From an uncultured Succinivibrionaceae bacterium (GTDB taxonomy: Bacteria; Pseudomonadota; Gammaproteobacteria; Enterobacterales; Succinivibrionaceae), in NCBI GenBank assembly GCA_900539665.1, contig UQCV01000017.1:1-33878 (forward strand): DNA of 33,878 bases, written 5' to 3'. A model generated the notes under the pieces. It was not told the origin of the DNA, did no database searches, and was given only the letters and a program-made list of their open reading frames with translations. The translations under genes and the position numbers were made by a program. Of this stretch, positions 1-8,159 are shown one piece after another (the first letter of the stretch is position 1; every line of letters begins with the position of its first letter).

Positions 1-5
1 TAGGG

Positions 6-788
6 ATGAAAGTTATGTAACACAAGGAGTCAACGTGCATAACTTTCTGTTTTTATCCACAGATATGCACGATGACTCTCATATTTCCACATTTCGTAAA
101 CTTTTTTATTTTCATAACAGATAATGAAATTGTCATCCAATCAGCAGGTAATCTTGCAACTACACAAAGTGTAATTGCCCGCATTAAAGCTGGAGTAGTC
201 TTTGGTGGTTCGGATAGCATTTTGGAATTAGGGAGCGTTTATGAAGTTGCGGAGCAAGTTGGAAAAATTGTCCGTGAAGTTTTAAAGCGCGATAAATCAG
301 AGCTTATCGACGTGACTCAGCTTACTAGTTCATTTTTGGTTGGGGAATGCATAAAAGGACAAGCGGCATTATATAACGTGTATACTGAAGGTAATTTTAT
401 TATGAGTGGGCCTGATACACCGTATTTCCAAATTGGAGAAATTAAGTATGGGAAGCCAATATTAGACCGCATTGTGCGTTATGATTCAGTACTTAGTGAC
501 GCTTTAAAGTGCGCTATGATCTCATTTGATTCAACTATTAAATCTAATTTGTCCGTCGGTTTACCGATTGATATTTTAGTGATCGACTTTAAAAAGCAGC
601 GTACGTACTCACGTAGGCTCGATAGTTCAGACCCATATATGATGAGTGTTCGTCAAAGCTGGGGGAGTTTAATTAAAGAGATCTTTAATCGAATTCCTGA
701 TTTAGAACTTGAGGATTTAGAACCTGAGGATTTAGAACCTGAGGATTTAAAAGAAGAGGCTAAATTGAAAAATAAACGTAAGTCTTAG
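6..788 (+). pseudogene. Anbu (ancestral beta-subunit) proteasome-like protease, frameshifted
   Basis: Anbu proteins are HslV/20S-proteasome-like N-terminal nucleophile hydrolases. The reading frame from 72 to 788 carries the family's conserved core: SAGNLATTQ, FLVGECIKG, GNFI, DTPYFQIGEIKYGKPILDR, SFDSTIKSNLSVGLPID and DPYM. Its first 15 or so residues are not family-like. In another frame, positions 11-121 encode SYVTQGV then FLSTDMHDDSHISTFRKLF, which match the family N-terminus including the conserved lysine. That frame stops at 122-124, exactly where the downstream frame takes over, so one net base has shifted near 116-122. A second lesion lies near 6-11, because the ATG at 6 is out of frame with SYV. 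A GTG at 35 has a good AAGGAG site but would start after the nucleophile position. I read it as a recent pseudogene. A sequencing or assembly error is the main alternative. Confidence 0.72.
711..755 (+). repeat. 15-bp tandem repeat at the 3' end of the Anbu gene
   Basis: The unit GAGGATTTAGAACCT occurs twice exactly (711-740) and a third time with changes (741-755). It encodes an acidic tail of EDLEP units. The family normally ends soon after the DPYM-to-PDLE region, so this tail looks like a local expansion. The unit is a multiple of three, so copy changes keep the frame. Confidence 0.75.
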
Positions 789-1067
789 TTGTACGTTCCA
801 CGGTAATGTGTGTAAAGAATGTGTAAGATTACTTGGGGGACGATGGATTTTCTATTAAATTTAGGACATATAAGCGAAAAAAGAGTACAATTATGCCATG
901 TTATCTGCAGAGGGCTTGGGTCATTCCTTAGCGTTCTGTGTCGCGTTGTTTTAAAGAAAATTTGAAACATACGCTAGATATATGCGGTTTATGGGTCGAT
1001 TTATCGAACCTATCCTGCTTTACAGTTTAAAAATTTTGTTTTTAATAACTCCGATGAGGATTTTATA

Positions 1068-2240
1068 ATGTCAATTATCAAGATGACTGATTTGGACTTA
1101 GCTGGTAAGCGAGTTTTAATCCGTGCTGATTTAAACGTACCTGTAAAAGACGGTAAGGTAGTTTCTGACAAGCGTATTACCGCTACTATGCCTACCATCA
1201 AGCTTGCTCTTGAAAAGGGTGCAAAGGTAATGGTTATTTCCCACCTCGGCCGTCCTACCGAAGGCGAATACAATGAAGAATTCTCATTGAAGCCAGTAGT
1301 AGACTACTTGAAAGAACACATGGATTGCCCAGTACGTCTTGTTAAAGACTATCTTGATACTCCAGTTGAAATCGCTGATGGTGAACTCGTTGTTCTCGAA
1401 AACTGCCGTTTCAACGTTGGTGAAAAGAAGAATGATGAAGCTTTAGCTAAGAAGTATGCTGCTCTTTGTGACGTATTCGTAATGGATGCTTTTGGTACCG
1501 CTCACCGTGCTCAGGGTACTACCTACGGTGCTGCTCAGTACGCTCCAATCGCTTGTGCAGGTCCACTTCTTGCTGCTGAACTTGAAGCTCTTGGCAAGGC
1601 TATGGATAACCCAGCTCGTCCAATGGTTGCAATCGTTGGTGGTTCTAAGGTTTCTACCAAGCTTACCGTTCTCAACTCACTTTCAAAGATCGCTGACCAG
1701 CTCGTTGTAGGTGGTGGTATCGCTAATACCTTCATTGCAGCTCAGGGGCACAATGTTGGTAAGTCTCTCTACGAAGCTGACCTCATTGATGAAGCTAAGA
1801 AAATTGCTTCTGAAACCACTATTCCTGAAGTTGTAGACGTAGTTTGCGGTAAAGAATTCAGCGAAACTGCAGTTGCTACTACCAAGTCTGTAACTGAAGT
1901 TGAAGATGACGACATGATCATGGACTTTGGTCCAGAAAGCTCTAAGAAGCTTGCTGACATCATCATGAACGCTAAGACCATCCTTTGGAACGGCCCAGTT
2001 GGCGTATTCGAATTCGACCAGTTCGCTGGTGGTACTGAAGTTATGGCTAAGGCTATTGCTGAAAGCCCAGCATTCTCTATCGCTGGCGGTGGGGATACCA
2101 TCAATGCTATTCAGAAGTTTGGCATTACTGATAAGGTTTCTTACATCTCTACTGGTGGTGGTGCATTCCTCGAATTCGTTGAAGGCAAGAAGCTTCCTGC
2201 TGTAGAAATTCTTGAAAAGCGTGCTGCTGAAGCTAAGTAA
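1068..2240 (+). CDS. pgk: Phosphoglycerate kinase
   Basis: Cytosolic glycolytic enzyme that transfers phosphate from 1,3-bisphosphoglycerate to ADP. At 390 aa it has the normal bacterial length (E. coli 387). The N-lobe carries RADLNVP (19-25), SHLGRP (58-63), ENCRF (R114) and AHRAQ (R147), which bind the substrate phosphate. The C-lobe carries GGSKVSTK (191-198), WNGPVGVFE (308-316) and the nucleotide loop GGGDT (340-344). GAGGA at 1056-1060 sets the ATG start. Codon use is strongly biased (GCT, AAG, CTC, TTC, AAC, GAA), as expected for a highly expressed gene, and unlike genes such as flrB or the M48 protease in this window. It precedes fba with a terminator-like hairpin between them, so fba may be expressed partly separately. 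Confidence 0.98.
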   Translation: MSIIKMTDLDLAGKRVLIRADLNVPVKDGKVVSDKRITATMPTIKLALEKGAKVMVISHLGRPTEGEYNEEFSLKPVVDYLKEHMDCPVRLVKDYLDTPVEIADGELVVLENCRFNVGEKKNDEALAKKYAALCDVFVMDAFGTAHRAQGTTYGAAQYAPIACAGPLLAAELEALGKAMDNPARPMVAIVGGSKVSTKLTVLNSLSKIADQLVVGGGIANTFIAAQGHNVGKSLYEADLIDEAKKIASETTIPEVVDVVCGKEFSETAVATTKSVTEVEDDDMIMDFGPESSKKLADIIMNAKTILWNGPVGVFEFDQFAGGTEVMAKAIAESPAFSIAGGGDTINAIQKFGITDKVSYISTGGGAFLEFVEGKKLPAVEILEKRAAEAK

Positions 2241-2247
2241 TTAGAAT

Positions 2248-2280
2248 AAAAAGGGGGAGAAGTTCATTCTCTCCCTTTTA
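2248..2280 (+). terminator. Rho-independent terminator after pgk
   Basis: The arms AAAAGGGGGAGAA and TTCTCTCCCTTTT pair with one G-U over a short loop, and the right arm ends in TTTT. The stem is close to that of the gltA terminator at 3807-3838. Confidence 0.75.
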
Positions 2281-2291
2281 AAGTTATTTTT

Positions 2292-2336
2292 GGGTGCGTT
2301 TTACGCACAGTCAAAATTGATCACCCTAAATTTTTT
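2292..2336 (+). promoter_or_regulatory. Possible switching hairpin in the fba leader
   Basis: GTGCGT-TTT-ACGCAC (2294-2308) forms a short hairpin. GGGTG (2292-2296) can instead pair with CACCC (2322-2326), which is followed by TAAATTTTTT. The two pairings exclude each other, and the T-run lies directly before the fba ribosome site AAAGGA. This looks like an attenuator-type arrangement, but nothing shows what would control it. Confidence 0.25.
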
Positions 2337-2353
2337 AAAGGAAAATTTGAGAA

Positions 2354-3436
2354 ATGACTAAGATTTTAGACGTTGTAAAGCCAGGTGTTATTGCCGGTAA
2401 AGATTTGAACAAGGTTTTCGCTGTAGCTAAAGAAAACGGCTATGCATTCCCAGCTGTAAACACCATTGGTACTGATTCTATCAATGCTGTTATCGAAGCT
2501 GCTCGTGAAGCTAAGTCTGCAGTTATCGTACAGGTTTCTAACGGCGGTGCTCAGTTCTTCGCTGGTAAGGGCTTAAAGCTCGAAGGTCAGCAGGCTCAGG
2601 TTATCGGTTCTATCTCTGCTGCTCTCCATGCTCGCAACGTTGCTGAATACTACGGTGTTCCTGTAATTATGCACACTGACCACTGCGCTAAGAAGCTCCT
2701 TCCATGGATCGACGGTCTTCTTGATGCTGGTGAAAAGTATTATGCTGAACACGGCGTGCCTTTGTTCTCTTCTCACATGATCGACCTTTCTGAAGAAAGC
2801 CTCGAAGACAACGTTGACCTTTGCTGCAAGTACCTCGAACGTATGTCAAAGATCGACATGACCCTTGAACTCGAACTCGGTTGCACCGGTGGCGAAGAAG
2901 ATGGTGTTGATAACTCTGGTAAGGACGAATCAGCTCTTTACACTCAGCCAAAGGATGTAGCTTACGCTTACGAACGTCTCTCTAAGATCAGCCCTAACTT
3001 CACTATCGCTGCTTCTTTCGGTAACGTACACGGTGTATACCAGGCTGGTAACGTTAAACTTAAGCCTTCTATCCTTCGTGATTCTCAGGCTTACCTCGCT
3101 AAGGAACTCGGTCTTGCTGAAGGTTCTAAGCCTCTTAACTTCGTATTCCACGGCGGTTCAGGCTCTGCTGCTCAGGATATCCGTGACGCAGTTAGCTACG
3201 GTGTTGTTAAGATGAACATCGACACTGATACTCAGTGGGCTACTTGGAATGGCGTTCTTCAGTACTATAAGAAGAACGAAGCTTACCTCCAGGGTCAGCT
3301 TGGTAACCCAACCGGTGAACACGCTCCTAACAAGAAGTTCTACGATCCACGTGCATGGCTCCGTAAGGGTCAGGAATCTATGATTGCTCGCCTCCAGGAA
3401 GCTTTCGAAGAACTCGGTTCAAAGAACTCTCTCTAA
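2354..3436 (+). CDS. fbaA: Class II fructose-bisphosphate aldolase
   Basis: Zinc-dependent aldolase that interconverts fructose-1,6-bisphosphate with DHAP and glyceraldehyde-3-phosphate. At 360 aa it is collinear with E. coli FbaA (359 aa). HTDHC places the catalytic Asp at 109 and a zinc His at 110, the same numbers as in E. coli. Other class II signatures are LELELGCTGGEEDGVDN, NVHGVY, FHGGSGS and VKMNIDTDTQWA, the last two forming the phosphate and cation sites. The ribosome site AAAGGA is about 11 bases before the ATG. It shares the extreme codon bias of pgk directly upstream. The pgk-fba order is common in proteobacteria. Confidence 0.98.
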   Translation: MTKILDVVKPGVIAGKDLNKVFAVAKENGYAFPAVNTIGTDSINAVIEAAREAKSAVIVQVSNGGAQFFAGKGLKLEGQQAQVIGSISAALHARNVAEYYGVPVIMHTDHCAKKLLPWIDGLLDAGEKYYAEHGVPLFSSHMIDLSEESLEDNVDLCCKYLERMSKIDMTLELELGCTGGEEDGVDNSGKDESALYTQPKDVAYAYERLSKISPNFTIAASFGNVHGVYQAGNVKLKPSILRDSQAYLAKELGLAEGSKPLNFVFHGGSGSAAQDIRDAVSYGVVKMNIDTDTQWATWNGVLQYYKKNEAYLQGQLGNPTGEHAPNKKFYDPRAWLRKGQESMIARLQEAFEELGSKNSL

Positions 3437-3480
3437 TTTTAGACTTTGGACTTGTTAAGTCCTTTGTTTAAGTTTTAAGT

Positions 3481-3506
3481 AAAACCCTGCCTCGGCAGGG
3501 TTTTTT
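3481..3506 (+). terminator. Strong Rho-independent terminator after fbaA
   Basis: AAAACCCTGC and GCAGGGTTTT pair perfectly over a 4-base loop, followed by a T-run (3501-3506). Confidence 0.92.
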
Positions 3507-3806
3507 GTATATAAAAAGACCAGAAGTGGTTAAGAAGGCGGAGGGAAAATAAAGACGATGCAGTATAAAGTAAAATCAATGGGCGAAATAATGGATAAGA
3601 GTGGATTAGATTCTAATTAAGAATTTGACTAGGCCCCATAGTCTAAACGCGTCTTGTAAATTAAAAAACCTTTGACAGTTTATACGAGAAAACCTTTGAG
3701 GAATAATGGTTTGTGATTATAAAAAACGTAGTAATATTTTGTAGTATTTGAGGTTTATGTCTATTAACCGTGCTTTGTTATGGTTAGCAAATTGGATTTT
3801 AAAAAT
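3507..3806. other. Intergenic stretch between two convergent terminators
   Basis: About 300 bp between the fbaA and gltA terminators. It is AT-rich, and I see no open frame with a ribosome site, no RNA gene and no repeat. Confidence 0.6.
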
Positions 3807-3838
3807 AAAAAGGGAGAAATAATAATTTCTCCCTTTTT
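3807..3838 (-). terminator. Rho-independent terminator of gltA
   Basis: A perfect 14-bp stem, AAAAAGGGAGAAAT with ATTTCTCCCTTTTT over the loop AATA. On the minus strand it is followed by more T-rich sequence, 17 bases after the gltA stop. Confidence 0.9.
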
Positions 3839-3855
3839 GAATCTAGTTTAAATTA

Positions 3856-5196
3856 CTAGTTTAAATCCTTAAATACGTTCTTTGTATCGCATGGTTCGCG
3901 GCGGTACATAGGTACGATATCTCTTCTTGGACTACCAATGTAGATCTGACGAGGACGGCCGATACGTGAATCAGGAGTTTCGTTCATTTCAATCCAGTGA
4001 GTAATCCAACCGATAGTACGAGCTAAGGCGAAGATTACAGTAAACATGTTGGTAGGAATACCAATAGCGTTTAAGATAATGCCTGAGTAGAAGTCTACGT
4101 TAGGGTAGAGCTTACGTTCAATAAAGTATTCGTCGCTACGAGCAATGCGTTCGAGTTCTACTGCTACGTCGAGGATTGGGTGGTTTTGAATATTAAGTTC
4201 GCTTAACACTTCATGGCAAGTTTCACGCATTACGGTAGCACGAGGGTCGTAATTCTTGTATACACGGTGACCAAAGCCCATGAGACGGAAGCTATCGTTC
4301 TTGTCCTTAGCTTTAGCAATGAATTCAGGAATACGATCTACAGTACCAATACGTTCAAGCATTCTTAAGCATGCTTCGTTAGCGCCACCATGAGCTGGCC
4401 CCCAAAGTGAAGCAAGACCTGCGGCTACGCAAGCATATGGGTTAGCGCCTGATGAACCTGCGAGTCTTACAGAAGAAGTAGAAGCATTTTGTTCATGGTC
4501 TGCGTGTAGAATGAAGATACGATCAAGGGCCTTTTCCACCACTGGGTTTACAACGCATGGTTCGCATGGAGTTGCAAACATCATGTGGAGGAAGTTCCCG
4601 GCGTAGCTCAAGTTGTTCTTTGGGAAAATGAAGGGCTGGCCTACAGAGTACTTATAAGACATGGCCGCTAAGGTTGGAATCTTAGCGATAAGACGAATAG
4701 CTGTAAGGTAACGATGTTCTGGATCGTAAATATCAAGGTTATCATGATAGAACGCAGATAATGCACCAGCGATACCACACATGATAGCCATTGGGTGAGA
4801 GTCACGTCTAAAAGCTTTGAACAATGAGTTGATCTGTTCATGGACCATGGTGTGGTAAGTAACTTTTTTACGGAAATCGTCGTATTGGGCCTGGTTAGGT
4901 AAGTCACCATTTAAAAGTAGGTAGCAAACCTGGAGGTAATCTGTTTGGGTTGCTAGCTGATCGATGGGGTAACCACGGTGTAAGAGGATTCCTTTAGCCC
5001 CATCGATAAAAGTAATCTTAGATTTGCAAGAAGCGGTGGATACAAAGCCTGGGTCGTATGTAAAGTAACCGTGTGAACCTAAGGCTCTAACATCAATTGC
5101 TTCTGGTCCTTCAGTGCCTCGTAAAATAGGAAGCTCAATAGGATCGATCCCTGGAATATTTAATATGGCAACCTTGTTTTTTACTTCATCCGCCAT
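3856..5196 (-). CDS. gltA: Citrate synthase, type II (hexameric) family
   Basis: Condenses oxaloacetate and acetyl-CoA to citrate. The 446-aa product has the full family pattern: GYPIDQLA, then WGPAHGGANE with catalytic His269, GFGHRVYK with His310, and NVDFYSG with Asp368. The N-terminal domain (about 1-60) is the extra domain found in NADH-regulated gammaproteobacterial enzymes. The C-terminus runs about 18 residues beyond the usual RPRQIYIG end (RRDIVPMYRREPCDTKN), longer than E. coli GltA (427 aa). AAGGAGA precedes the ATG. It is divergent from sucCD with no sdh or sucAB alongside, unlike the E. coli locus, which suggests a branched cycle with citrate synthase feeding glutamate synthesis. 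Confidence 0.97.
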   Translation of the reverse strand: MADEVKNKVAILNIPGIDPIELPILRGTEGPEAIDVRALGSHGYFTYDPGFVSTASCKSKITFIDGAKGILLHRGYPIDQLATQTDYLQVCYLLLNGDLPNQAQYDDFRKKVTYHTMVHEQINSLFKAFRRDSHPMAIMCGIAGALSAFYHDNLDIYDPEHRYLTAIRLIAKIPTLAAMSYKYSVGQPFIFPKNNLSYAGNFLHMMFATPCEPCVVNPVVEKALDRIFILHADHEQNASTSSVRLAGSSGANPYACVAAGLASLWGPAHGGANEACLRMLERIGTVDRIPEFIAKAKDKNDSFRLMGFGHRVYKNYDPRATVMRETCHEVLSELNIQNHPILDVAVELERIARSDEYFIERKLYPNVDFYSGIILNAIGIPTNMFTVIFALARTIGWITHWIEMNETPDSRIGRPRQIYIGSPRRDIVPMYRREPCDTKNVFKDLN

Positions 5197-5284
5197 AGTG
5201 TTCTCCTTAAACTTTTTATCTCGTGGTCGTGTTTTACGGCTACGGGAGGCACATTTACATGTACTGTTTGTTACGTATTGAATT

Positions 5285-5314
5285 ATTATGCAAAATTATT
5301 GAATAAATTTTCAA
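5285..5314 (-). promoter_or_regulatory. Candidate sigma-70 promoter of gltA
   Basis: On the minus strand TTGAAA (5314-5309), an 18-bp spacer and CATAAT (5290-5285), preceded by TG. The start would lie about 80 nt before the gltA ATG. Confidence 0.5.
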
Positions 5315-5706
5315 CATGGTTGTAATTGCTTTGCATAAATACGCACAAAAAAACCGTCTATATATGTCACTTTACCATATTTACAAACGTTTCGCATATT
5401 AGATATTTAAAAACATTTGTAATAATTACTGTTTGAGGAATTAGTTGGGCCAAACTGCTTGCATGTTAGACTTTTATAGCTTATTTGATGGAGGCTTAAG
5501 ATTGTTTGTGGGAAAGTTGAAGTTAATATGTGAAAAGTGCCATGAACAAGGTTTTTAAATTTGATTAAATGTGGAAGAATGCAAATTAAATGTGTGAAAA
5601 ACAAATAAAGCCCAAAAAATATGTTTTAAGTAGCAAATTGGTTTGTTAGATTGTCAAATTATTTATGGAAAAATTGTGGTTTCTTGATAATTAATGTTAA
5701 AGTGGT

Positions 5707-5735
5707 TTAAGATTTTCTGTAATTCATTGTATAAT
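5707..5735 (+). promoter_or_regulatory. Candidate sigma-70 promoter of sucCD
   Basis: TTAAGA (5707-5712), a 17-bp spacer and a consensus TATAAT (5730-5735). The -35 matches only 4 of 6, so activation by a regulator is plausible. Confidence 0.5.
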
Positions 5736-5929
5736 CTTTACATCGATTAAATGTTTTATAGAAATTTTGCGCTTTATGAAATTTCTTAATTGCATTAAAA
5801 GCACGTATACACATAAAAATGATGTGACCGAAAGTTTTAGTTTTATATGTAAGCCCCCTAAGTTTAGCTTATAAATTTGCATGCTAGAGACACATTGTTT
5901 TGTAGTAAAAGATAAGGTTGTGAGTAAAA

Positions 5930-7090
5930 ATGAATTTGCACGAATATCAGGCAAAATCCATCTTAAGAGATAACGGACTGCCGGTTCCAACTGGGTATGC
6001 TTGTTCTACTCCTGAAGAAGTAAAAGAAGCTTTTGGTAAGATTCCAGGTGGCCGTGCTGTGGTTAAATGTCAAGCATATGCCGGAGGTCGTGGTAAAGCT
6101 GGTGGGGTTAAGGTTGTAACCTCTGCTCAAGAAGCGGAAGCTTTTGCTAAAAAATGGTTGGGCAATAGAATTGTAACTTTTCAGACTGGTCCACATGGCC
6201 AACCAGTTAGTAAGATTCTAGTTGAGGAATGTAGCAATACTCAGCGCGAGTTATATCTTGGGGCAACCATTGATCGTTCACGTGCGCGTATCGTATTTAT
6301 GGCTTCAACCGAAGGTGGTACTGAAATTGAAAAGGTGGCTGCCGAAACTCCAGAAAAGATTTTTAAGGCCGTAATCGATCCAATTAGTGGTGCTCAGCCA
6401 TTCCAAGGTCGTGCTCTTGCATTTAGTTTAGGGCTTGAGGGTGATTTGCAAAAACAGTTTGTAAAGATTTTCTTAGGTATGAATAAGCTGTTTGTTGAAA
6501 TAGACCTTTCTCTCCTTGAAATTAATCCATTGGTTGTAACTACTGATAACAAGATTGTATGTCTCGATGCTAAACTCAATATCGATTCTAATGCTTTGTA
6601 TCGCCATAAAGATTTAGCCGCAATGGCTGATCCAAGCCAAGAAGATCCACGTGAAGCGCGTGCTGATGCGGTAAATCTTAACTATGTAGCTTTAGAAGGT
6701 AATATCGGCTGTATGGTTAATGGGGCTGGTCTTGCTATGGGGACCATGGATATTATTAAAACTTTTGGTGGTGATCCTGCAAACTTCCTCGATGTTGGTG
6801 GGACTGCAACCAAAGAACGTGTAATTGAAGCGTTTAAGATTATCCTTGAAGACACCCATGTTAAGTGCGTATTAGTCAATATTTTTGGTGGTATCGTAAG
6901 ATGCGACTTAATTGCTGACGGGATTATCGGTGCAGTGCAGGAAGTTGGGGTTAAGGTACCTGTAGTGGTAAGACTTGAAGGTAACCAAGCACCTGTAGGA
7001 CTACAGAAATTGGCCGATAGTGGATTAAATATCATTGCAGCTGGCTCTTTGCGTGAAGCGGCTGAACTTGCCGTACAAAACGCAAAGTAA
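5930..7090 (+). CDS. sucC: Succinyl-CoA synthetase, ADP-forming, beta subunit
   Basis: Nucleotide-binding subunit that interconverts succinyl-CoA, ADP and Pi with succinate, CoA and ATP. The 386-aa product (E. coli 388) begins MNLHEYQAK, the family start, with an ATP-grasp fold over about the first 235 residues. The CoA-ligase-like part holds NGAGLAMGTMDI, NIFGGIVRCD and VVVRLEGNQAPVG. AAGG lies shortly before the ATG. sucD follows after 11 bp. sucAB is not upstream, so in this organism the enzyme may work from succinate towards succinyl-CoA for biosynthesis; that direction is inference. Confidence 0.97.
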   Translation: MNLHEYQAKSILRDNGLPVPTGYACSTPEEVKEAFGKIPGGRAVVKCQAYAGGRGKAGGVKVVTSAQEAEAFAKKWLGNRIVTFQTGPHGQPVSKILVEECSNTQRELYLGATIDRSRARIVFMASTEGGTEIEKVAAETPEKIFKAVIDPISGAQPFQGRALAFSLGLEGDLQKQFVKIFLGMNKLFVEIDLSLLEINPLVVTTDNKIVCLDAKLNIDSNALYRHKDLAAMADPSQEDPREARADAVNLNYVALEGNIGCMVNGAGLAMGTMDIIKTFGGDPANFLDVGGTATKERVIEAFKIILEDTHVKCVLVNIFGGIVRCDLIADGIIGAVQEVGVKVPVVVRLEGNQAPVGLQKLADSGLNIIAAGSLREAAELAVQNAK

Positions 7091-7101
7091 GGGGAGCGGC
7101 T

Positions 7102-7977
7102 ATGTCAATTCTTATTAATAAAGATACTAAAGTAATTTGTCAGGGTTTTACCGGCTCGCAAGGTACCTCTCATTCTGAACAGTGTTTAGCTTATGGCACT
7201 CAGTTAGTTGGTGGGGTGTCTCCTGGGAAAGGCGGTCAAGTCCACCTTGGTCTTCCGGTATTTAATACTGTACGTGAAGCTGTTGACGCTACCGGGGCAC
7301 AAGCTACCATGATTTATGTCCCAGCTCCATTTTGTAAAGATGCAATTTTTGAAGCAATCGATGCTGGTCTTAAGTTAATCGTTTGTATCACCGAAGGGAT
7401 TCCGACTCTTGATATGTTACAAGTAAAGCGTCGCTTAGAAGGCACCGATATCACTATGATTGGTCCAAACTGCCCTGGTATCGTAACTAGTGGTGAATCT
7501 AAAGTTGGTATTATGCCTGGTAGCATTCATCTTAAGGGTAAGGTTGGGATTATTTCTCGTAGCGGTACTTTAACTTATGAAGCGGTGAAGCAGACTACAG
7601 ACGCAGGTTTTGGTCAAACAACTTGTGTTGGTATTGGTGGTGATCCGATTCCTGGTTCTAACTTCGTCGATATGTTAAAATTATTCCAAGCAGATCCTGC
7701 TACCGAAGCCATCGTTATGATCGGGGAAATCGGGGGCACTGCCGAAGAAGAAGCCGCTGCTTTTATTAAGGCTCATGTTACTAAGCCGGTTGTTGCTTAC
7801 ATTGCTGGGGCTACTGCGCCAAAGGGTAAGAGAATGGGGCATGCTGGGGCTATTATTGCCGGTGGTCGTGGTACCGCTGCGGAAAAGTTTGCCGCCCTAG
7901 AAGCTGCGGGCGTAGTTACTGTACGTTCACTTGCTGATATTGCTGATGGTTTACGTAAAGCTACTGGCTGGAAGTAA
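7102..7977 (+). CDS. sucD: Succinyl-CoA synthetase, alpha subunit
   Basis: Alpha subunit that binds CoA and carries the phosphohistidine. At 291 aa it fits the family (E. coli 289). The N-terminal Rossmann domain has CQGFTGSQGT and GGVSPGKGG for CoA; TEGIP, GPNCPG and ISRSGTLTYE follow. The phosphorylated histidine is His247 in GKRMGHAGA, matching His246 in E. coli. GGGGAG precedes the ATG, and the 11-bp gap implies translation with sucC. A strong terminator follows, so sucCD is a two-gene unit. Confidence 0.97.
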   Translation: MSILINKDTKVICQGFTGSQGTSHSEQCLAYGTQLVGGVSPGKGGQVHLGLPVFNTVREAVDATGAQATMIYVPAPFCKDAIFEAIDAGLKLIVCITEGIPTLDMLQVKRRLEGTDITMIGPNCPGIVTSGESKVGIMPGSIHLKGKVGIISRSGTLTYEAVKQTTDAGFGQTTCVGIGGDPIPGSNFVDMLKLFQADPATEAIVMIGEIGGTAEEEAAAFIKAHVTKPVVAYIAGATAPKGKRMGHAGAIIAGGRGTAAEKFAALEAAGVVTVRSLADIADGLRKATGWK

Positions 7978-8025
7978 ACTCAAGCATTAAGCTTAAAATG
8001 ATTTTGTTTGTTTGGATTTAAGGTC

Positions 8026-8054
8026 AAAGGTTGGGATAAATATCCCAACCTTTT
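8026..8054 (+). terminator. Rho-independent terminator of sucCD
   Basis: AAAGGTTGGGATA pairs with TATCCCAACCTTT over a very short loop, followed by a T-run. Confidence 0.9.
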
Positions 8055-8159
8055 TTACAATTTTTTTAGTAAGGAAATAACGGCCTAAATATTGTAAAAT
8101 TATGGACTGAACTTTAATTAGGTTTAATGTTTATAATAATAACCTTGGTGGATTTTTTT

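Larger units (their letters stand above)
5197..5929. other. 733-bp divergent intergenic region, gltA to sucC
   Basis: Very AT-rich and without a convincing coding frame. It holds a good promoter for each flank (listed separately). The sucC leader from the TATAAT box to the ATG would be about 190 nt. I looked for FNR (TTGAT-N4-ATCAA) and CRP (TGTGA-N6-TCACA) palindromes and found none complete. Confidence 0.6.

Noticed and set aside
102..108. TTTTTTA slippery heptamer for -1 frameshifting in the Anbu gene
   Set aside because: It is in the wrong phase for the upstream frame, and the shift needed is +1, not -1.
2573..3151. Reverse-strand frames inside fbaA, and similar ones in pgk, frdA and ettA
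   Set aside because: Shadows produced by strong codon bias in highly expressed genes.
5407..5990. Minus-strand open frames in and near the gltA-sucC gap
   Set aside because: No ribosome sites or family resemblance; composition is that of AT-rich noncoding DNA, and one overlaps sucC.
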